Shown piece after piece: positions 35,449-45,756 of a stretch of DNA of 64,000 nucleotides. Within the stretch, counting starts at the first letter, position 1. Each line of letters opens with the position of its first letter. The notes under the pieces are model-generated. The model did no database searches. It was not told the origin of the DNA and saw nothing but the letters and a program-made list of their open reading frames with translations. Origin of the DNA: Mycobacterium sp. MBM (GTDB lineage: Bacteria; Actinomycetota; Actinomycetes; Mycobacteriales; Mycobacteriaceae); assembly GCA_021648845.1 (NCBI GenBank), contig JAKJHY010000023.1:28357-92356 (forward strand), read 5' to 3'. A program made the translations under genes and the position numbers.

Positions 35449-35568
35449 CCACGGCCTGAGTCCGTCGAGACGCCGGAAAACGAGCTGCTGGAGCGTCCCG
35501 ACGCTCCGATGGCCCAGAAATTCCGCGCACGGCGCGATCAGATGGTCGAAAACGCCCCTACAGAGTAA
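35449..35568 (+). other. In-frame open extension after the DUF721 TAG stop
   Basis: 39 sense codons followed by TAA, in the same frame as the DUF721 gene and immediately after its TAG. The codons show strong G/C preference at the third position and would encode a highly charged peptide (for example ENELLERPD and KFRARRDQMVE). It may be a readthrough tail, a decayed former C-terminus or chance. Confidence 0.35.
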
Positions 35569-35588
35569 GTCCGCACGGTGTCTAAAGG

Positions 35589-35594
35589 TAGACT
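35589..35594 (+). promoter_or_regulatory. Candidate -10 TAGACT upstream of gyrB
   Basis: TAGACT fits TANNNT and lies 64 bases before the gyrB GTG in a short intergenic gap, a plausible promoter for gyrBA. The -35 element is not clear. Confidence 0.4.
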
Positions 35595-35657
35595 GTGGGG
35601 AGCTTTGCAGGCGGTGATCGAACCGCCTTCCGCGAACCCCAAGGAGACGCGTCCAAC

Positions 35658-37685
<2,028 letters not shown>

Positions 37686-37720
37686 CGTCCACATCGATTC
37701 TCGGGGCTTAGGACTAGTTA

Positions 37721-40270
37721 ATGACTGACACCACTCTGCCGCCTGGCGACGAAGCCGGCGACCGCATCGAACCTGTCGATATCCAGCAGGAGATGCAACG
37801 CAGCTATATCGACTACGCGATGAGCGTCATCGTCGGCCGGGCGCTGCCCGAGGTGCGGGACGGCCTCAAGCCGGTGCACCGCCGGGTGCTCTACGCCATG
37901 TTCGACTCCGGTTTCCGTCCGGACCGCGGTCACGCGAAATCGGCCCGGTCGGTGGCCGAGACGATGGGTAACTACCACCCGCACGGCGACTCGTCGATCT
38001 ACGACACCCTGGTCCGGATGGCCCAGCCCTGGTCGTTGCGCTACCCACTGGTCGACGGGCAGGGCAACTTCGGTTCGCCGGGCAACGATCCGCCGGCGGC
38101 CATGCGCTACACGGAAGCGCGGCTGACCCCGCTGGCCATGGAGATGCTGCGTGAAATCGACGAGGAGACAGTCGATTTCATCCCCAACTATGACGGCCGC
38201 GTGCAGGAACCGACGGTGCTGCCCAGCCGGTTCCCGAACCTGCTGGCCAACGGTTCCGGCGGCATCGCCGTCGGGATGGCCACCAACATCCCGCCGCACA
38301 ATCTGCGTGAACTCGCCGAAGCGGTCTACTGGTGCCTGGAAAACCACGAGGCCGACGAGGAAACCACGCTGGCCGCGGTGTGTGAGCGGGTCAAGGGCCC
38401 GGACTTCCCCACCTCCGGCTTGATCGTCGGGTCGCAGGGCATCCACGACACCTACACCACCGGGCGCGGATCGATCCGGATGCGCGGCGTGGTGGAGATC
38501 GAAGAGGATTCGCGCGGACGCACCTCGATCGTCATCACCGAACTGCCGTATCAGGTCAACCACGACAACTTCATCACCTCGATCGCTGAGCAGGTCCGCG
38601 ACGGCAAGCTGACCGGAATCTCCAATATCGAGGACCAGTCCAGTGACCGTGTCGGGTTGCGCATCGTGGTGGAGCTCAAGCGCGACGCCGTGGCCAAGGT
38701 GGTGCTGAACAACCTCTACAAGCACACCCAGCTGCAGACCAGCTTCGGCGCGAACATGTTGTCCATCGTCGACGGGGTGCCGCGCACCCTGCGGCTGGAC
38801 CAGATGATCCGCTACTACGTGGAACATCAGCTCGATGTCATCATCCGGCGCACCCGGTATCGGCTGCGTAAGGCCAATGAGCGGGCCCACATCCTGCGCG
38901 GTCTGGTCAAAGCGCTCGACGCGCTCGACGAGGTGATCGCGTTGATTCGCGCCTCGGCGAACGCCGATGTCGCCCGCCAGGGCCTGATCGACCTGCTCGA
39001 CGTCGACGAGATCCAAGCCCAGGCCATCCTCGATATGCAGTTGCGTCGACTGGCCGCTCTCGAGCGCCAGCGCATCGTCGACGACCTGGCCAAGATCGAG
39101 GCCGAGATCGCCGACCTCGAGGACATCCTGGCCAAGCCGGAACGCCAACGCGCCATCGTCCGTGACGAGCTGAAGGAGATCGCCGACAAGTACGGCGACG
39201 ACCGGCGCTCGCGCATCGTGCCCGCCGATGGTGAGGTGAGCGACGAGGATCTGATCGCTCGTGAGGACGTGGTCGTCACGATCACCGAGACCGGTTACGC
39301 TAAGCGCACCAAGACCGACCTGTACCGCAGCCAGAAGCGCGGCGGTAAGGGTGTGCAGGGCGCCGGGCTCAAGCAGGACGATATCGTCAACCACTTTTTC
39401 GTCTGCTCCACTCACGACTGGATCCTGTTCTTCACCACGCAGGGCCGGGTGTATCGGGCCAAGGCCTACGACCTTCCGGAGGCGTCGCGCACGGCGCGCG
39501 GTCAGCATGTGGCCAACCTGCTGGCCTTCCAGCCGGAGGAGCGCATCGCCCAGGTGATCCAGATCCAGAGCTACGAGGACGCGCCCTATCTGGTGCTGGC
39601 CACCCGCAACGGCCTGGTGAAGAAGTCCAAGTTGACGGACTTCGACTCCAACCGTTCCGGCGGCATCGTGGCGGTGAACCTGCGCGACGGTGACGAACTG
39701 GTCGGGGCGGTGCTCTGCTCGGCCGAGGATGACCTGCTGCTGGTGAGTGCCAAGGGCCAGTCGATCCGGTTCTCGGCCACCGACGAGGCGTTGCGGCCGA
39801 TGGGGCGCGCGACCTCGGGTGTGCAGGGCATGCGGTTCAACACCGATGACCGGCTGCTGTCCCTCAACGTCGTCGAACCGGATAAGTATCTGCTGGTGGC
39901 GACGGCGGGCGGCTATGCCAAGCGCACGGCCATCGACGAGTACACCGCGCAGGGCCGGGGCGGCAAGGGCATCCTCACCATCCAGTACGACCCCAAGCGT
40001 GGCAGTCTGGTCGGGGCCCTCATCGTCGATGATGAGACCGAGCTGTATGCCATCACCTCCGGCGGCGGTGTGATCCGCACGGCCGCCCGTCAGGTGCGCA
40101 AGGCGGGGCGCCAAACCAAGGGCGTCCGCTTGATGAACCTGGGTGAGGGCGACACACTGATTGCCATTGCGCGCAATGCAGAAGCCGGCGAGGAGTCCGA
40201 TGGCGCGGAGGCCGAGGGCAGCGAACCCGAAGCCACCGAGCCGGACAGCACCGAGCCCGACGCAACGTGA
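37721..40270 (+). CDS. gyrA: DNA gyrase subunit A
   Basis: The 849-residue breakage-reunion subunit. The winged-helix domain holds the catalytic tyrosine in PAAMRYTEARL. The quinolone pocket reads PHGDSSIYDTLVRM: Ser91 here aligns with Ala90 of M. tuberculosis GyrA, and Asp95 with its Asp94. The C-terminal beta-pinwheel includes the GyrA-box-like QKRGGKGVQG and ends in an acidic Glu/Asp/Ser/Thr-rich tail (EGSEPEATEPDSTEPDAT) longer than usual. ATG start with TTAGGA upstream. Confidence 0.98.
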   Translation: MTDTTLPPGDEAGDRIEPVDIQQEMQRSYIDYAMSVIVGRALPEVRDGLKPVHRRVLYAMFDSGFRPDRGHAKSARSVAETMGNYHPHGDSSIYDTLVRMAQPWSLRYPLVDGQGNFGSPGNDPPAAMRYTEARLTPLAMEMLREIDEETVDFIPNYDGRVQEPTVLPSRFPNLLANGSGGIAVGMATNIPPHNLRELAEAVYWCLENHEADEETTLAAVCERVKGPDFPTSGLIVGSQGIHDTYTTGRGSIRMRGVVEIEEDSRGRTSIVITELPYQVNHDNFITSIAEQVRDGKLTGISNIEDQSSDRVGLRIVVELKRDAVAKVVLNNLYKHTQLQTSFGANMLSIVDGVPRTLRLDQMIRYYVEHQLDVIIRRTRYRLRKANERAHILRGLVKALDALDEVIALIRASANADVARQGLIDLLDVDEIQAQAILDMQLRRLAALERQRIVDDLAKIEAEIADLEDILAKPERQRAIVRDELKEIADKYGDDRRSRIVPADGEVSDEDLIAREDVVVTITETGYAKRTKTDLYRSQKRGGKGVQGAGLKQDDIVNHFFVCSTHDWILFFTTQGRVYRAKAYDLPEASRTARGQHVANLLAFQPEERIAQVIQIQSYEDAPYLVLATRNGLVKKSKLTDFDSNRSGGIVAVNLRDGDELVGAVLCSAEDDLLLVSAKGQSIRFSATDEALRPMGRATSGVQGMRFNTDDRLLSLNVVEPDKYLLVATAGGYAKRTAIDEYTAQGRGGKGILTIQYDPKRGSLVGALIVDDETELYAITSGGGVIRTAARQVRKAGRQTKGVRLMNLGEGDTLIAIARNAEAGEESDGAEAEGSEPEATEPDSTEPDAT

Positions 40271-40316
40271 CGCAACGCCGCCGCCACGCCGGCGGCCCGA
40301 GACGAGGAGCCATTAG

Positions 40317-41315
40317 GTGACGTCACCGAACGAGCCCGGACACCCGCGCGCGGGCGAGGGCACCGGCAGCGCCAACGGAGCGCCTGCCGGGCCGCCGGGG
40401 CGGGTGGCCGCCGAGTCCGGTGACATCCCGCCGTGGCAGCGGGGTCCGGCCGCCCGCGCCAACGCACCTCGTCCATCGGAGGGGCCGCGTCCTTCTGAAG
40501 GACAGCGTGCTCCGGAGGGGCAGCGTCCGGTCGAGGGCCAACGGTCCGAAGCGCAACGTTCCGAGGGGCAACGCTCTGAAGGGCAGCGGCCCGAGCCGCA
40601 GCGTTCTGAGGGGCAGCGTTCTCCGGACGCCCAGCGCCCGCCCGAGGCGCAGCGGAGCCCCGAACCGCCGCGCCCGCCGGAATCGCAGCGATCTCCGGTG
40701 CGCTCCCCCGCCGCCGACGCCCGGATCGGGCAGTTCATTGCGGGCGGGCCCAGCTCCGCCGGCCGCGACACCGAGATCGTTCCGACCCGAAGCCCGGAGC
40801 GGCCCGACCCGCAGCGCTCGGAGAGCTACGCCAGCGAGCTACCCGACCTGTCGGCACCGGCGCGCCCGCCGCGTCCGGCCAACACTGCCGCCCCCACCGA
40901 GCAACGGTCACCGGCCCCGGCGAGCCGTATTCAGGTCGCCAAGAAGTCACAGGGACCGGTGCGGGCCAGCATGCAGATCCGCCGGATTGATCCGTGGAGC
41001 ACCCTGAAGGTATCTCTGGTGCTTTCCGGCGTGATGTTCTTCGTCTGGATGATCGCCGTGGCCTTCCTCTATCTGGTGCTCGGCGGGATGGGCGTGTGGA
41101 CCAAGCTGAACAGCAATGTCGGTGACCTGCTGACCAGCGATAGTGGCACCGGCGGTGAGCTCATCTCCAGCGGAACGATTTTCGGTGGCGCGACGCTGAT
41201 CGGTCTGGTCAATATCGTGCTGCTGACAGCGATGGCGACGGCCGGTGCGTTCATCTACAACCTCATCACCGATCTCGTCGGCGGCGTCGAGGTGACCCTG
41301 GCCGACCGCGACTGA
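40317..41315 (+). CDS. DUF3566 membrane protein (Rv0007-like) with long low-complexity N-terminus
   Basis: 332 residues. The N-terminal 215 residues are disordered, with a run of short repeats of the type QRSEGQRSEGQRPEPQ. The C-terminal DUF3566 domain starts at IRRIDPWSTLKVSL and has two membrane helices (about 235-260, LVLSGVMFFVWMIAVAFLYL, and about 285-315). Function is unknown; relatives sit after gyrA across mycobacteria. The GTG at 40317 follows GAGGAG. It probably ends the gyrBA transcript. Confidence 0.88.
   Translation: MTSPNEPGHPRAGEGTGSANGAPAGPPGRVAAESGDIPPWQRGPAARANAPRPSEGPRPSEGQRAPEGQRPVEGQRSEAQRSEGQRSEGQRPEPQRSEGQRSPDAQRPPEAQRSPEPPRPPESQRSPVRSPAADARIGQFIAGGPSSAGRDTEIVPTRSPERPDPQRSESYASELPDLSAPARPPRPANTAAPTEQRSPAPASRIQVAKKSQGPVRASMQIRRIDPWSTLKVSLVLSGVMFFVWMIAVAFLYLVLGGMGVWTKLNSNVGDLLTSDSGTGGELISSGTIFGGATLIGLVNIVLLTAMATAGAFIYNLITDLVGGVEVTLADRD
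40465..40705 (+). repeat. Tandem short-repeat tract in the DUF3566 gene
   Basis: Repeated 15- to 18-base units encoding [EQ]-R-[SP]-E/P-[GA]-Q variants, more than a dozen copies. The tract is a likely site of length variation by slippage or recombination. Confidence 0.75.
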
Positions 41316-41325
41316 TCCTCGCGGT

Positions 41326-41355
41326 TTGGGCGATCGGCCGTGGTTACGGTAATCT
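41326..41355 (+). promoter_or_regulatory. Candidate promoter of tRNA-Ile
   Basis: TTGGGC at 41326-41331 and TAATCT at 41350-41355 with an 18-base spacer; start would be about 33 bases before the tRNA. Confidence 0.5.
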
Positions 41356-41394
41356 CGTCGCTCGGCCAGCCAGAGAGTTTCGGGTGGTTGTCAC

Positions 41395-41468
41395 GGGCCT
41401 ATAGCTCAGGCGGTTAGAGCGCTTCGCTGATAACGAAGAGGTCGGAGGTTCGAGTCCTCCTAGGCCCA
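41395..41468 (+). tRNA. ileT: tRNA-Ile(GAT)
   Basis: 74 bases forming a full cloverleaf: 7-base acceptor stem GGGCCTA with TAGGCCC, anticodon GAT in a CTGATAA loop, T-arm GGTTCGAGTCC. CCA is not encoded. Position after gyrA and DUF3566 matches ileT of M. tuberculosis. Confidence 0.97.
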
Positions 41469-41484
41469 CGGAAGGGTATGCGCC

Positions 41485-41607
41485 ATGAAGTTGGTGTTCG
41501 TGGTCGTGGCAGCGGCCGTAGCGGTGATCGTCTACCGATCCCGCCACGGCGCCGAGGTCTGGCACACCACCGAGGATCGGCACGCATCACCCCGCAAGGG
41601 GCCTTAG
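41485..41607 (+). CDS. DLW-39-like microprotein between the tRNA genes
   Basis: A 40-residue single-helix protein: hydrophobic residues 2-17 (KLVFVVVAAAVAVIVY), then a polar tail with GAEVWHTTED, which resembles the D-L-W-containing tail of the actinobacterial DLW-39 family found between gyrA and tRNA-Ala. A GAAGGG site lies 8 bases before the ATG. Its last codons and stop overlap the first ten bases of the tRNA-Ala gene; the TAG stop is formed by the conserved T8-A9-G10 of the tRNA. Function is unknown. Confidence 0.7.
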   Translation: MKLVFVVVAAAVAVIVYRSRHGAEVWHTTEDRHASPRKGP

Positions 41608-41670
41608 CTCAGTTGGTAGAGCGCTGCCTTTGCAAGGCAGATGTCAGGAGTTCGAATCTCCTAGGCTCCA
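41598..41670 (+). tRNA. alaT: tRNA-Ala(TGC)
   Basis: 73 bases: acceptor GGGGCCT pairing with AGGCTCC, D-arm GCTCAGTTGGTAGAGC, anticodon TGC in a TTTGCAA loop, T-arm AGTTCGAATCT. CCA is not encoded. It is about 130 bases from tRNA-Ile with no rRNA operon attached. Confidence 0.97.
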
Positions 41671-41748
41671 CAAGACACACATCTCCTCCCAGCCGACGAA
41701 CGACCGAGCGACCATATTTTGGTGCGTTCCGGTCGGGTTGGCCGGACG

Positions 41749-41754
41749 TAGGCT
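41749..41754 (+). promoter_or_regulatory. -10 element TAGGCT for a leaderless start
   Basis: TAGGCT ends 6 bases before the ATG at 41761, the geometry of a leaderless mRNA. No Shine-Dalgarno is seen before the ATG. Confidence 0.45.
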
Positions 41755-41760
41755 CACACC

Positions 41761-42213
41761 ATGGGGATGCTTCGGGCGGTCGCGGTGTCGGTGTCCATCG
41801 GGCTCCTGACGGCGGGCACCGTCGCATGCAGCGTGACGGGCACCCCGACCGCCGTATCGACCACGGACCGCACCGTCTCGTCCGCCGCAGAAGCCGCCCC
41901 CGGCACGACCCGGTCCACTCCGCGCCCGACCCGCACGCCTCAAGGTCCTCCGATCGGCACCGCCACCATGCAGGTGCGCGGCGGTACGGGTCCAGTGACG
42001 ATCACCTATCAGATCAACGGTGAAGCTGAGCAGACCGAGACGAATGTGACGCTGCCGTGGGAGAAGAAGTACCCGGTCTACGACGAGGTTCCGTCCTCGG
42101 TGACAGCCGATGGTGGTTCGGCCGAACTCATCTGCGCCATCATCATGGACGGCAAGCTGGTGTCGTTCGAGACCGAACACCGCCCGACATGCAGCTTCGC
42201 CTACTACGGCTGA
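41761..42213 (+). CDS. MmpS-like secreted lipoprotein
   Basis: 150 residues. Signal peptide with a probable lipobox (LLTAGTVAC, cysteine at residue 23), a Ser/Thr/Pro-rich spacer to about residue 65, then a beta-domain resembling the extracellular part of MmpS proteins: TMQVRGGTGPVTITYQI, NVTLPWEKKYPV and paired cysteines (ELICAIIMDGK and HRPTCSF). MmpS proteins assist MmpL lipid or drug transporters, but no mmpL is near, and true MmpS proteins have a membrane helix rather than a lipobox. A periplasmic role is likely; the substrate is unknown. Confidence 0.68.
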   Translation: MGMLRAVAVSVSIGLLTAGTVACSVTGTPTAVSTTDRTVSSAAEAAPGTTRSTPRPTRTPQGPPIGTATMQVRGGTGPVTITYQINGEAEQTETNVTLPWEKKYPVYDEVPSSVTADGGSAELICAIIMDGKLVSFETEHRPTCSFAYYG

Positions 42214-42220
42214 GTCAGCG

Positions 42221-44548
42221 CTACGAGTACGCCACGTGCACCTTGTAGATACGCCCCTCGAACGGGAACGGTGCGCGCTCGCGGTAATCCAACGACACCG
42301 GTGAACCCAGGCAGGTGCCGATGTCCAGGCAGTCGTTCGCGGTGAACAGCAGCGGTGCGCTCACCGGCACCTGACCCGAAGCCACCGTGTCACCGTCGAC
42401 GGTCAGCGTGACATTGAGCGGCCCGCCCGGTCGCAGCTCGGCGTAGGCGGTCTGAACGACGATCGTGTGCCGCCCCGCCGGCAATGGCGCCGCGGACCGG
42501 ATCTTGGTGCGCATCAGGATGAATAGGTTGTACTCGTAGCAGAGATACCCGTCGTCCAGATAGCAGGTCAGACCGCCCGCTCCGGCCCCCAGTGCGTAGA
42601 GCACACCGCTGCCGGCGTCCGGCACGTCGACATCGATGGTGACGGTGTTGTCCTTGTTGCCCAGCGCCGGCGCGCAGAACTCGGGCATCCGCACCATGTC
42701 CCCGGCGAACGTCCATTCCCGGTATGGCGGGGCGATGCGCAGTTCGGGGTGATAGACCGGTACCCACAGTCCGCCGCCGATCGGCAGCACGGCGTTGCGG
42801 GCGGCCTCGATCGCGAACAGCTCACGCAGCTGGGCCAGTTTCTCCGGATGCGCCGAGGCGAGGTCGCGCGCCTGGGACCAGTCCTCGTCGAGGTGATAGA
42901 GCTCCCAGCGGTCCTGATCCGGGGTCCAGGTCGCGATGCCCTCGGGCGCCCCGGGCACCCAGGGCAGCCGAGGTCCGCGCGCACAGGCCAACCAGCCGTC
43001 GTCATAGATGGCCCGGCTGCCCATGATCTCGAAGTACTGGGTCTTCTTGCCGCCCGGCGCGGACCGATCGACGAGCGTGCGGGCGAAACTGGCCCCGGCG
43101 AGCGGAATCTGCTGCTCCCCCAGCACCGTTCGCGGCGGCTCGATGCCCACCACCTCGTAGATGGTCGGCACCACATCGGTGCAATGCAGGAAGACATCCC
43201 GCGGTGTCGGGTCGGCGGCGATCTTCGCCGGCCAGCGCACCGCCATCGGGTTGCGGGTGCCACCCAGATGCGAAGCCAACAGCTTCATGCCCTTGTACGG
43301 CGTGCTTCCCGCCCACGCCCACCCGGCGTGGTACTGGTTGTCCACCAGCGGTGAGCCGAGCACGTCCAGCCCGCCGAGTTCCTCGAGGGCATCGATGTGC
43401 TGGCGCACCGTGGTGGGAATCCCGTTCTGCGCCAACAGTTCCGCAATGGTGCCGTTCTGGCCTTCCCCGGATGATCCGTTGTCACCCCAGATGTAGAAGA
43501 ACAGCGTGTTCTCGCCGTATCCGAGGTCGTCCAGCTCGTCGGCGAGCCGGCCGACCTGCACATCGACATGCTCGGCATAGCCGGCGGCCACCTCCATCAG
43601 GCGGCGCTGGAACGGCTTCTCGTCCTCGGGGATCTCGTCCCAACCGGCAAGCGTCTCATCGCGTTCGGTCAGCTCACAGTCCTGCGGGATCCAGCCCTTG
43701 TCCTTGGCGCGGGCGAAGACCCGCTCCCGGTAGGCGTCCCAACCGTCGTCGAACTTGCCGGCGTATTTGTCCGCCCATTCCTTCATGATGTGGTGCGGCC
43801 CGTGTAGGCAGCCGCTGGCCCAGTACATGAAGAACGGTTTGTCGGCGTTGAACGCCTTGTGCCTGCGCAGCCAGCCGATGGCGTCATCGGCCAGGTCCTC
43901 GGACAGGTGGTAACCCTGCTCGGGGGTCTTCGGCGGGGCGACGACGGTGGTGTTGCGCACCAGGTGCGGCTCGTACTGGGAGGCCTCGCCCGCCAGGAAG
44001 CCGTAGAAGTATTCGAAACCCAGTCCGGTGGGCCAATTCTCGAACGGGCCCGCGGCGGTGGTTTCCTCGGCGGGCGTGTTGTGCCACTTGCCGAAGGCCG
44101 AGGTGGCGTAACCGTACTGTTTGAGCACTTCGGCCACGGTGGCGGCCGAGCGCGGGATCTTGCCGGAATAGCCATCCCAGTCGTTGGCGAGTTCGGCGAT
44201 CTGGCCGTTGCCGATCTCGTGGTGGTTGCGGCCGGTCAGCAGCGAGGCACGTGTCGGCGAACACATCGCAGTGGTATGAAATCGGTTGTAGGACACGCCT
44301 TCTGCGCAGAAACGGTCCAAAGTCGCGGTGTTGACCTCGCCGCCCAGCCCCGACGGTAATCCCGGCCCGGCGTCATCGATCAGCACGATCACGATGTTCG
44401 GCGAGTCCTTGTGCAGGCGCCGAGGTATCTGACGCTGGGCGTAGCTGGATTCGTCCAAGGTGCGGCCGGCGACGCTGGCCGACGGCGTCGGGGCGAACGG
44501 CAGTACGCCGCCGTCGGGAAGTTTTGGAGCCACCACGGTCTCGGTCAT
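42221..44548 (-). CDS. Arylsulfatase (type I sulfatase, AtsA/AtsD-like)
   Basis: A 775-residue formylglycine-dependent sulfatase that removes sulfate from aryl or sugar sulfate esters. The sulfatase signature CSPTRASLLTG puts the cysteine to be converted to formylglycine at residue 96; metal ligands IVLIDDAG and IWGDNGSSGEGQNG (aspartate-asparagine pair) are present. Length matches the large mycobacterial AtsA/AtsD group. No signal peptide is evident. The ATG at 44546-44548 follows GAGAGGA. The gene lies between the tRNA/MmpS-like unit and cwsA, a place where M. tuberculosis has no sulfatase. Confidence 0.92.
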   Translation of the reverse strand: MTETVVAPKLPDGGVLPFAPTPSASVAGRTLDESSYAQRQIPRRLHKDSPNIVIVLIDDAGPGLPSGLGGEVNTATLDRFCAEGVSYNRFHTTAMCSPTRASLLTGRNHHEIGNGQIAELANDWDGYSGKIPRSAATVAEVLKQYGYATSAFGKWHNTPAEETTAAGPFENWPTGLGFEYFYGFLAGEASQYEPHLVRNTTVVAPPKTPEQGYHLSEDLADDAIGWLRRHKAFNADKPFFMYWASGCLHGPHHIMKEWADKYAGKFDDGWDAYRERVFARAKDKGWIPQDCELTERDETLAGWDEIPEDEKPFQRRLMEVAAGYAEHVDVQVGRLADELDDLGYGENTLFFYIWGDNGSSGEGQNGTIAELLAQNGIPTTVRQHIDALEELGGLDVLGSPLVDNQYHAGWAWAGSTPYKGMKLLASHLGGTRNPMAVRWPAKIAADPTPRDVFLHCTDVVPTIYEVVGIEPPRTVLGEQQIPLAGASFARTLVDRSAPGGKKTQYFEIMGSRAIYDDGWLACARGPRLPWVPGAPEGIATWTPDQDRWELYHLDEDWSQARDLASAHPEKLAQLRELFAIEAARNAVLPIGGGLWVPVYHPELRIAPPYREWTFAGDMVRMPEFCAPALGNKDNTVTIDVDVPDAGSGVLYALGAGAGGLTCYLDDGYLCYEYNLFILMRTKIRSAAPLPAGRHTIVVQTAYAELRPGGPLNVTLTVDGDTVASGQVPVSAPLLFTANDCLDIGTCLGSPVSLDYRERAPFPFEGRIYKVHVAYS

Positions 44549-44598
44549 ACCGGTCCTCTCAGCGCAGGCAAGGTTCCCTAGGTGTACGGCTCGCCGCA

Positions 44599-45024
44599 CT
44601 ACGGCCGCTGAGTCACCTCGACGCTCGGCGGCAGGGTCGAGGGTTCCGGACGCATGGAGCGCCGCACGATGGAGAACGTCACCGCGCCGACGGCCAGCAC
44701 ACCCACAGCGGCGACCACCAGTACCAGGGGGCGCGGGCGACGCTTAGCGCGCCGGGCCTCTTGGAACGCCTGCGGCAGGCCGGTGATGACCTCCTGCGCC
44801 GCCGCCAGCTCCGAGGCGACGACATCCTGCGCGGTCTCGAGGTCTTCGCGCAGTTTCCCGCTGCGGTAGCGGTCGCGCAGCCAGCCGGCGGATGAGCTCA
44901 CCGACTGCGCGGTCAGGCCGGCCGCTCCCCTGGTGATGTCGTACGGCCCGACGGTGGAGTACTTCAGGCCGCGGGCGAACCGCTCTCGGGGCGTCAGCCG
45001 GGCGGTGGTTGTCTTGGCACTCAT
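44599..45024 (-). CDS. cwsA: Cell wall synthesis protein CwsA
   Basis: A 141-residue bitopic membrane protein. The N-terminal part is basic and helical (LTPRERFARGLKYSTVGPYD), with an amphipathic stretch (SELAAAQEVITGLPQAFQEA) and one membrane helix at about 100-120 (LVLVVAAVGVLAVGAVTFSI), then a short Pro-rich exterior tail. Matches Rv0008c, which interacts with CrgA and Wag31 and supports polar growth and septation (established). Divergent from ppiA, 65 bases apart. Confidence 0.85.
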   Translation of the reverse strand: MSAKTTTARLTPRERFARGLKYSTVGPYDITRGAAGLTAQSVSSSAGWLRDRYRSGKLREDLETAQDVVASELAAAQEVITGLPQAFQEARRAKRRPRPLVLVVAAVGVLAVGAVTFSIVRRSMRPEPSTLPPSVEVTQRP

Positions 45025-45089
45025 GGCGACAAGCCTATTCGCGTGGGGCCGGGGTGGGCCGCCGAACCGCGAATGGCAGACTGGATTCC

Positions 45090-45617
45090 GTGACGAGCCC
45101 CATTCAGACAGCGACCGCGACGCTGCACACCAACCGTGGCGATATCAAGATCGCCCTGTTCGGCAACCACGCCCCCAAGACGGTCGCCAACTTCACCGGC
45201 CTGTCCAACGGCACCAAGGACTACAGCACCGAGAATGCGTCGGGCAGCACGTCCGGCCCGTTCTACGACGGTGCGGTGTTCCACCGGGTCATCGAGGGCT
45301 TCATGATCCAGGGCGGCGACCCGACCGGCACCGGTCGTGGTGGCCCGGGTTACCAGTTCGCCGACGAGTTCCACCCCGAACTGCAGTTCGACAAGCCCTA
45401 CCTGCTGGCCATGGCCAACGCCGGGCCGGGCACCAACGGGTCGCAGTTCTTCATCACCGTCGGCCCGACCCCGCATCTGAACCGCCGGCACACCATCTTC
45501 GGTGAGGTCGTCGATCCCGAATCGCAGAAGGTCGTCGACGCGATTGCGACCACGCCGGTCGATCGCAGCGACCGGCCGACCGAGCCCGTCGTGATCGAGT
45601 CGGTCACCATCTCCTGA
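45090..45617 (+). CDS. ppiA: Peptidyl-prolyl cis-trans isomerase A (cyclophilin)
   Basis: A 175-residue cytosolic cyclophilin that speeds prolyl bond isomerisation. Cyclophilin core: FYDGAVFHRVIEGFMIQGGD with the catalytic Arg, NGSQFFITVG and LNRRHTIFGEV. The GTG at 45090 (MTSPIQTATATLHTNRGD) is chosen because family similarity starts there. It ends 12 bases before a strong intrinsic terminator. Confidence 0.96.
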   Translation: MTSPIQTATATLHTNRGDIKIALFGNHAPKTVANFTGLSNGTKDYSTENASGSTSGPFYDGAVFHRVIEGFMIQGGDPTGTGRGGPGYQFADEFHPELQFDKPYLLAMANAGPGTNGSQFFITVGPTPHLNRRHTIFGEVVDPESQKVVDAIATTPVDRSDRPTEPVVIESVTIS

Positions 45618-45629
45618 CCTAAACCACTG

Positions 45630-45670
45630 AAACGCACGTTCACCGAATGCGGTGAGCGTGCGTTTTCTTT
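45630..45670 (+). terminator. Strong intrinsic terminator of ppiA
   Basis: AACGCACG and CGTGCGTT arms (with TCACC/GGTGA continuing the stem around a GAATGC loop), followed by a TTTTCTTT run. It is one of the few classical U-tract terminators in the window. Confidence 0.85.
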
Positions 45671-45756
45671 GGAGATGGAGCGGCGTGTCCGGGTGCAGAC
45701 ACGCACGCTCGCCGGGTGGGTGGGCGATCGGGTAGGCGGGCGATCGGGTGGGTGGG

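Noticed and set aside
37718..40114. 798-codon minus-strand frame opposite gyrA
   Set aside because: Mirror of the gyrA codon pattern (Asp/His/Arg/Val-rich), typical of antisense frames in high-GC genes.
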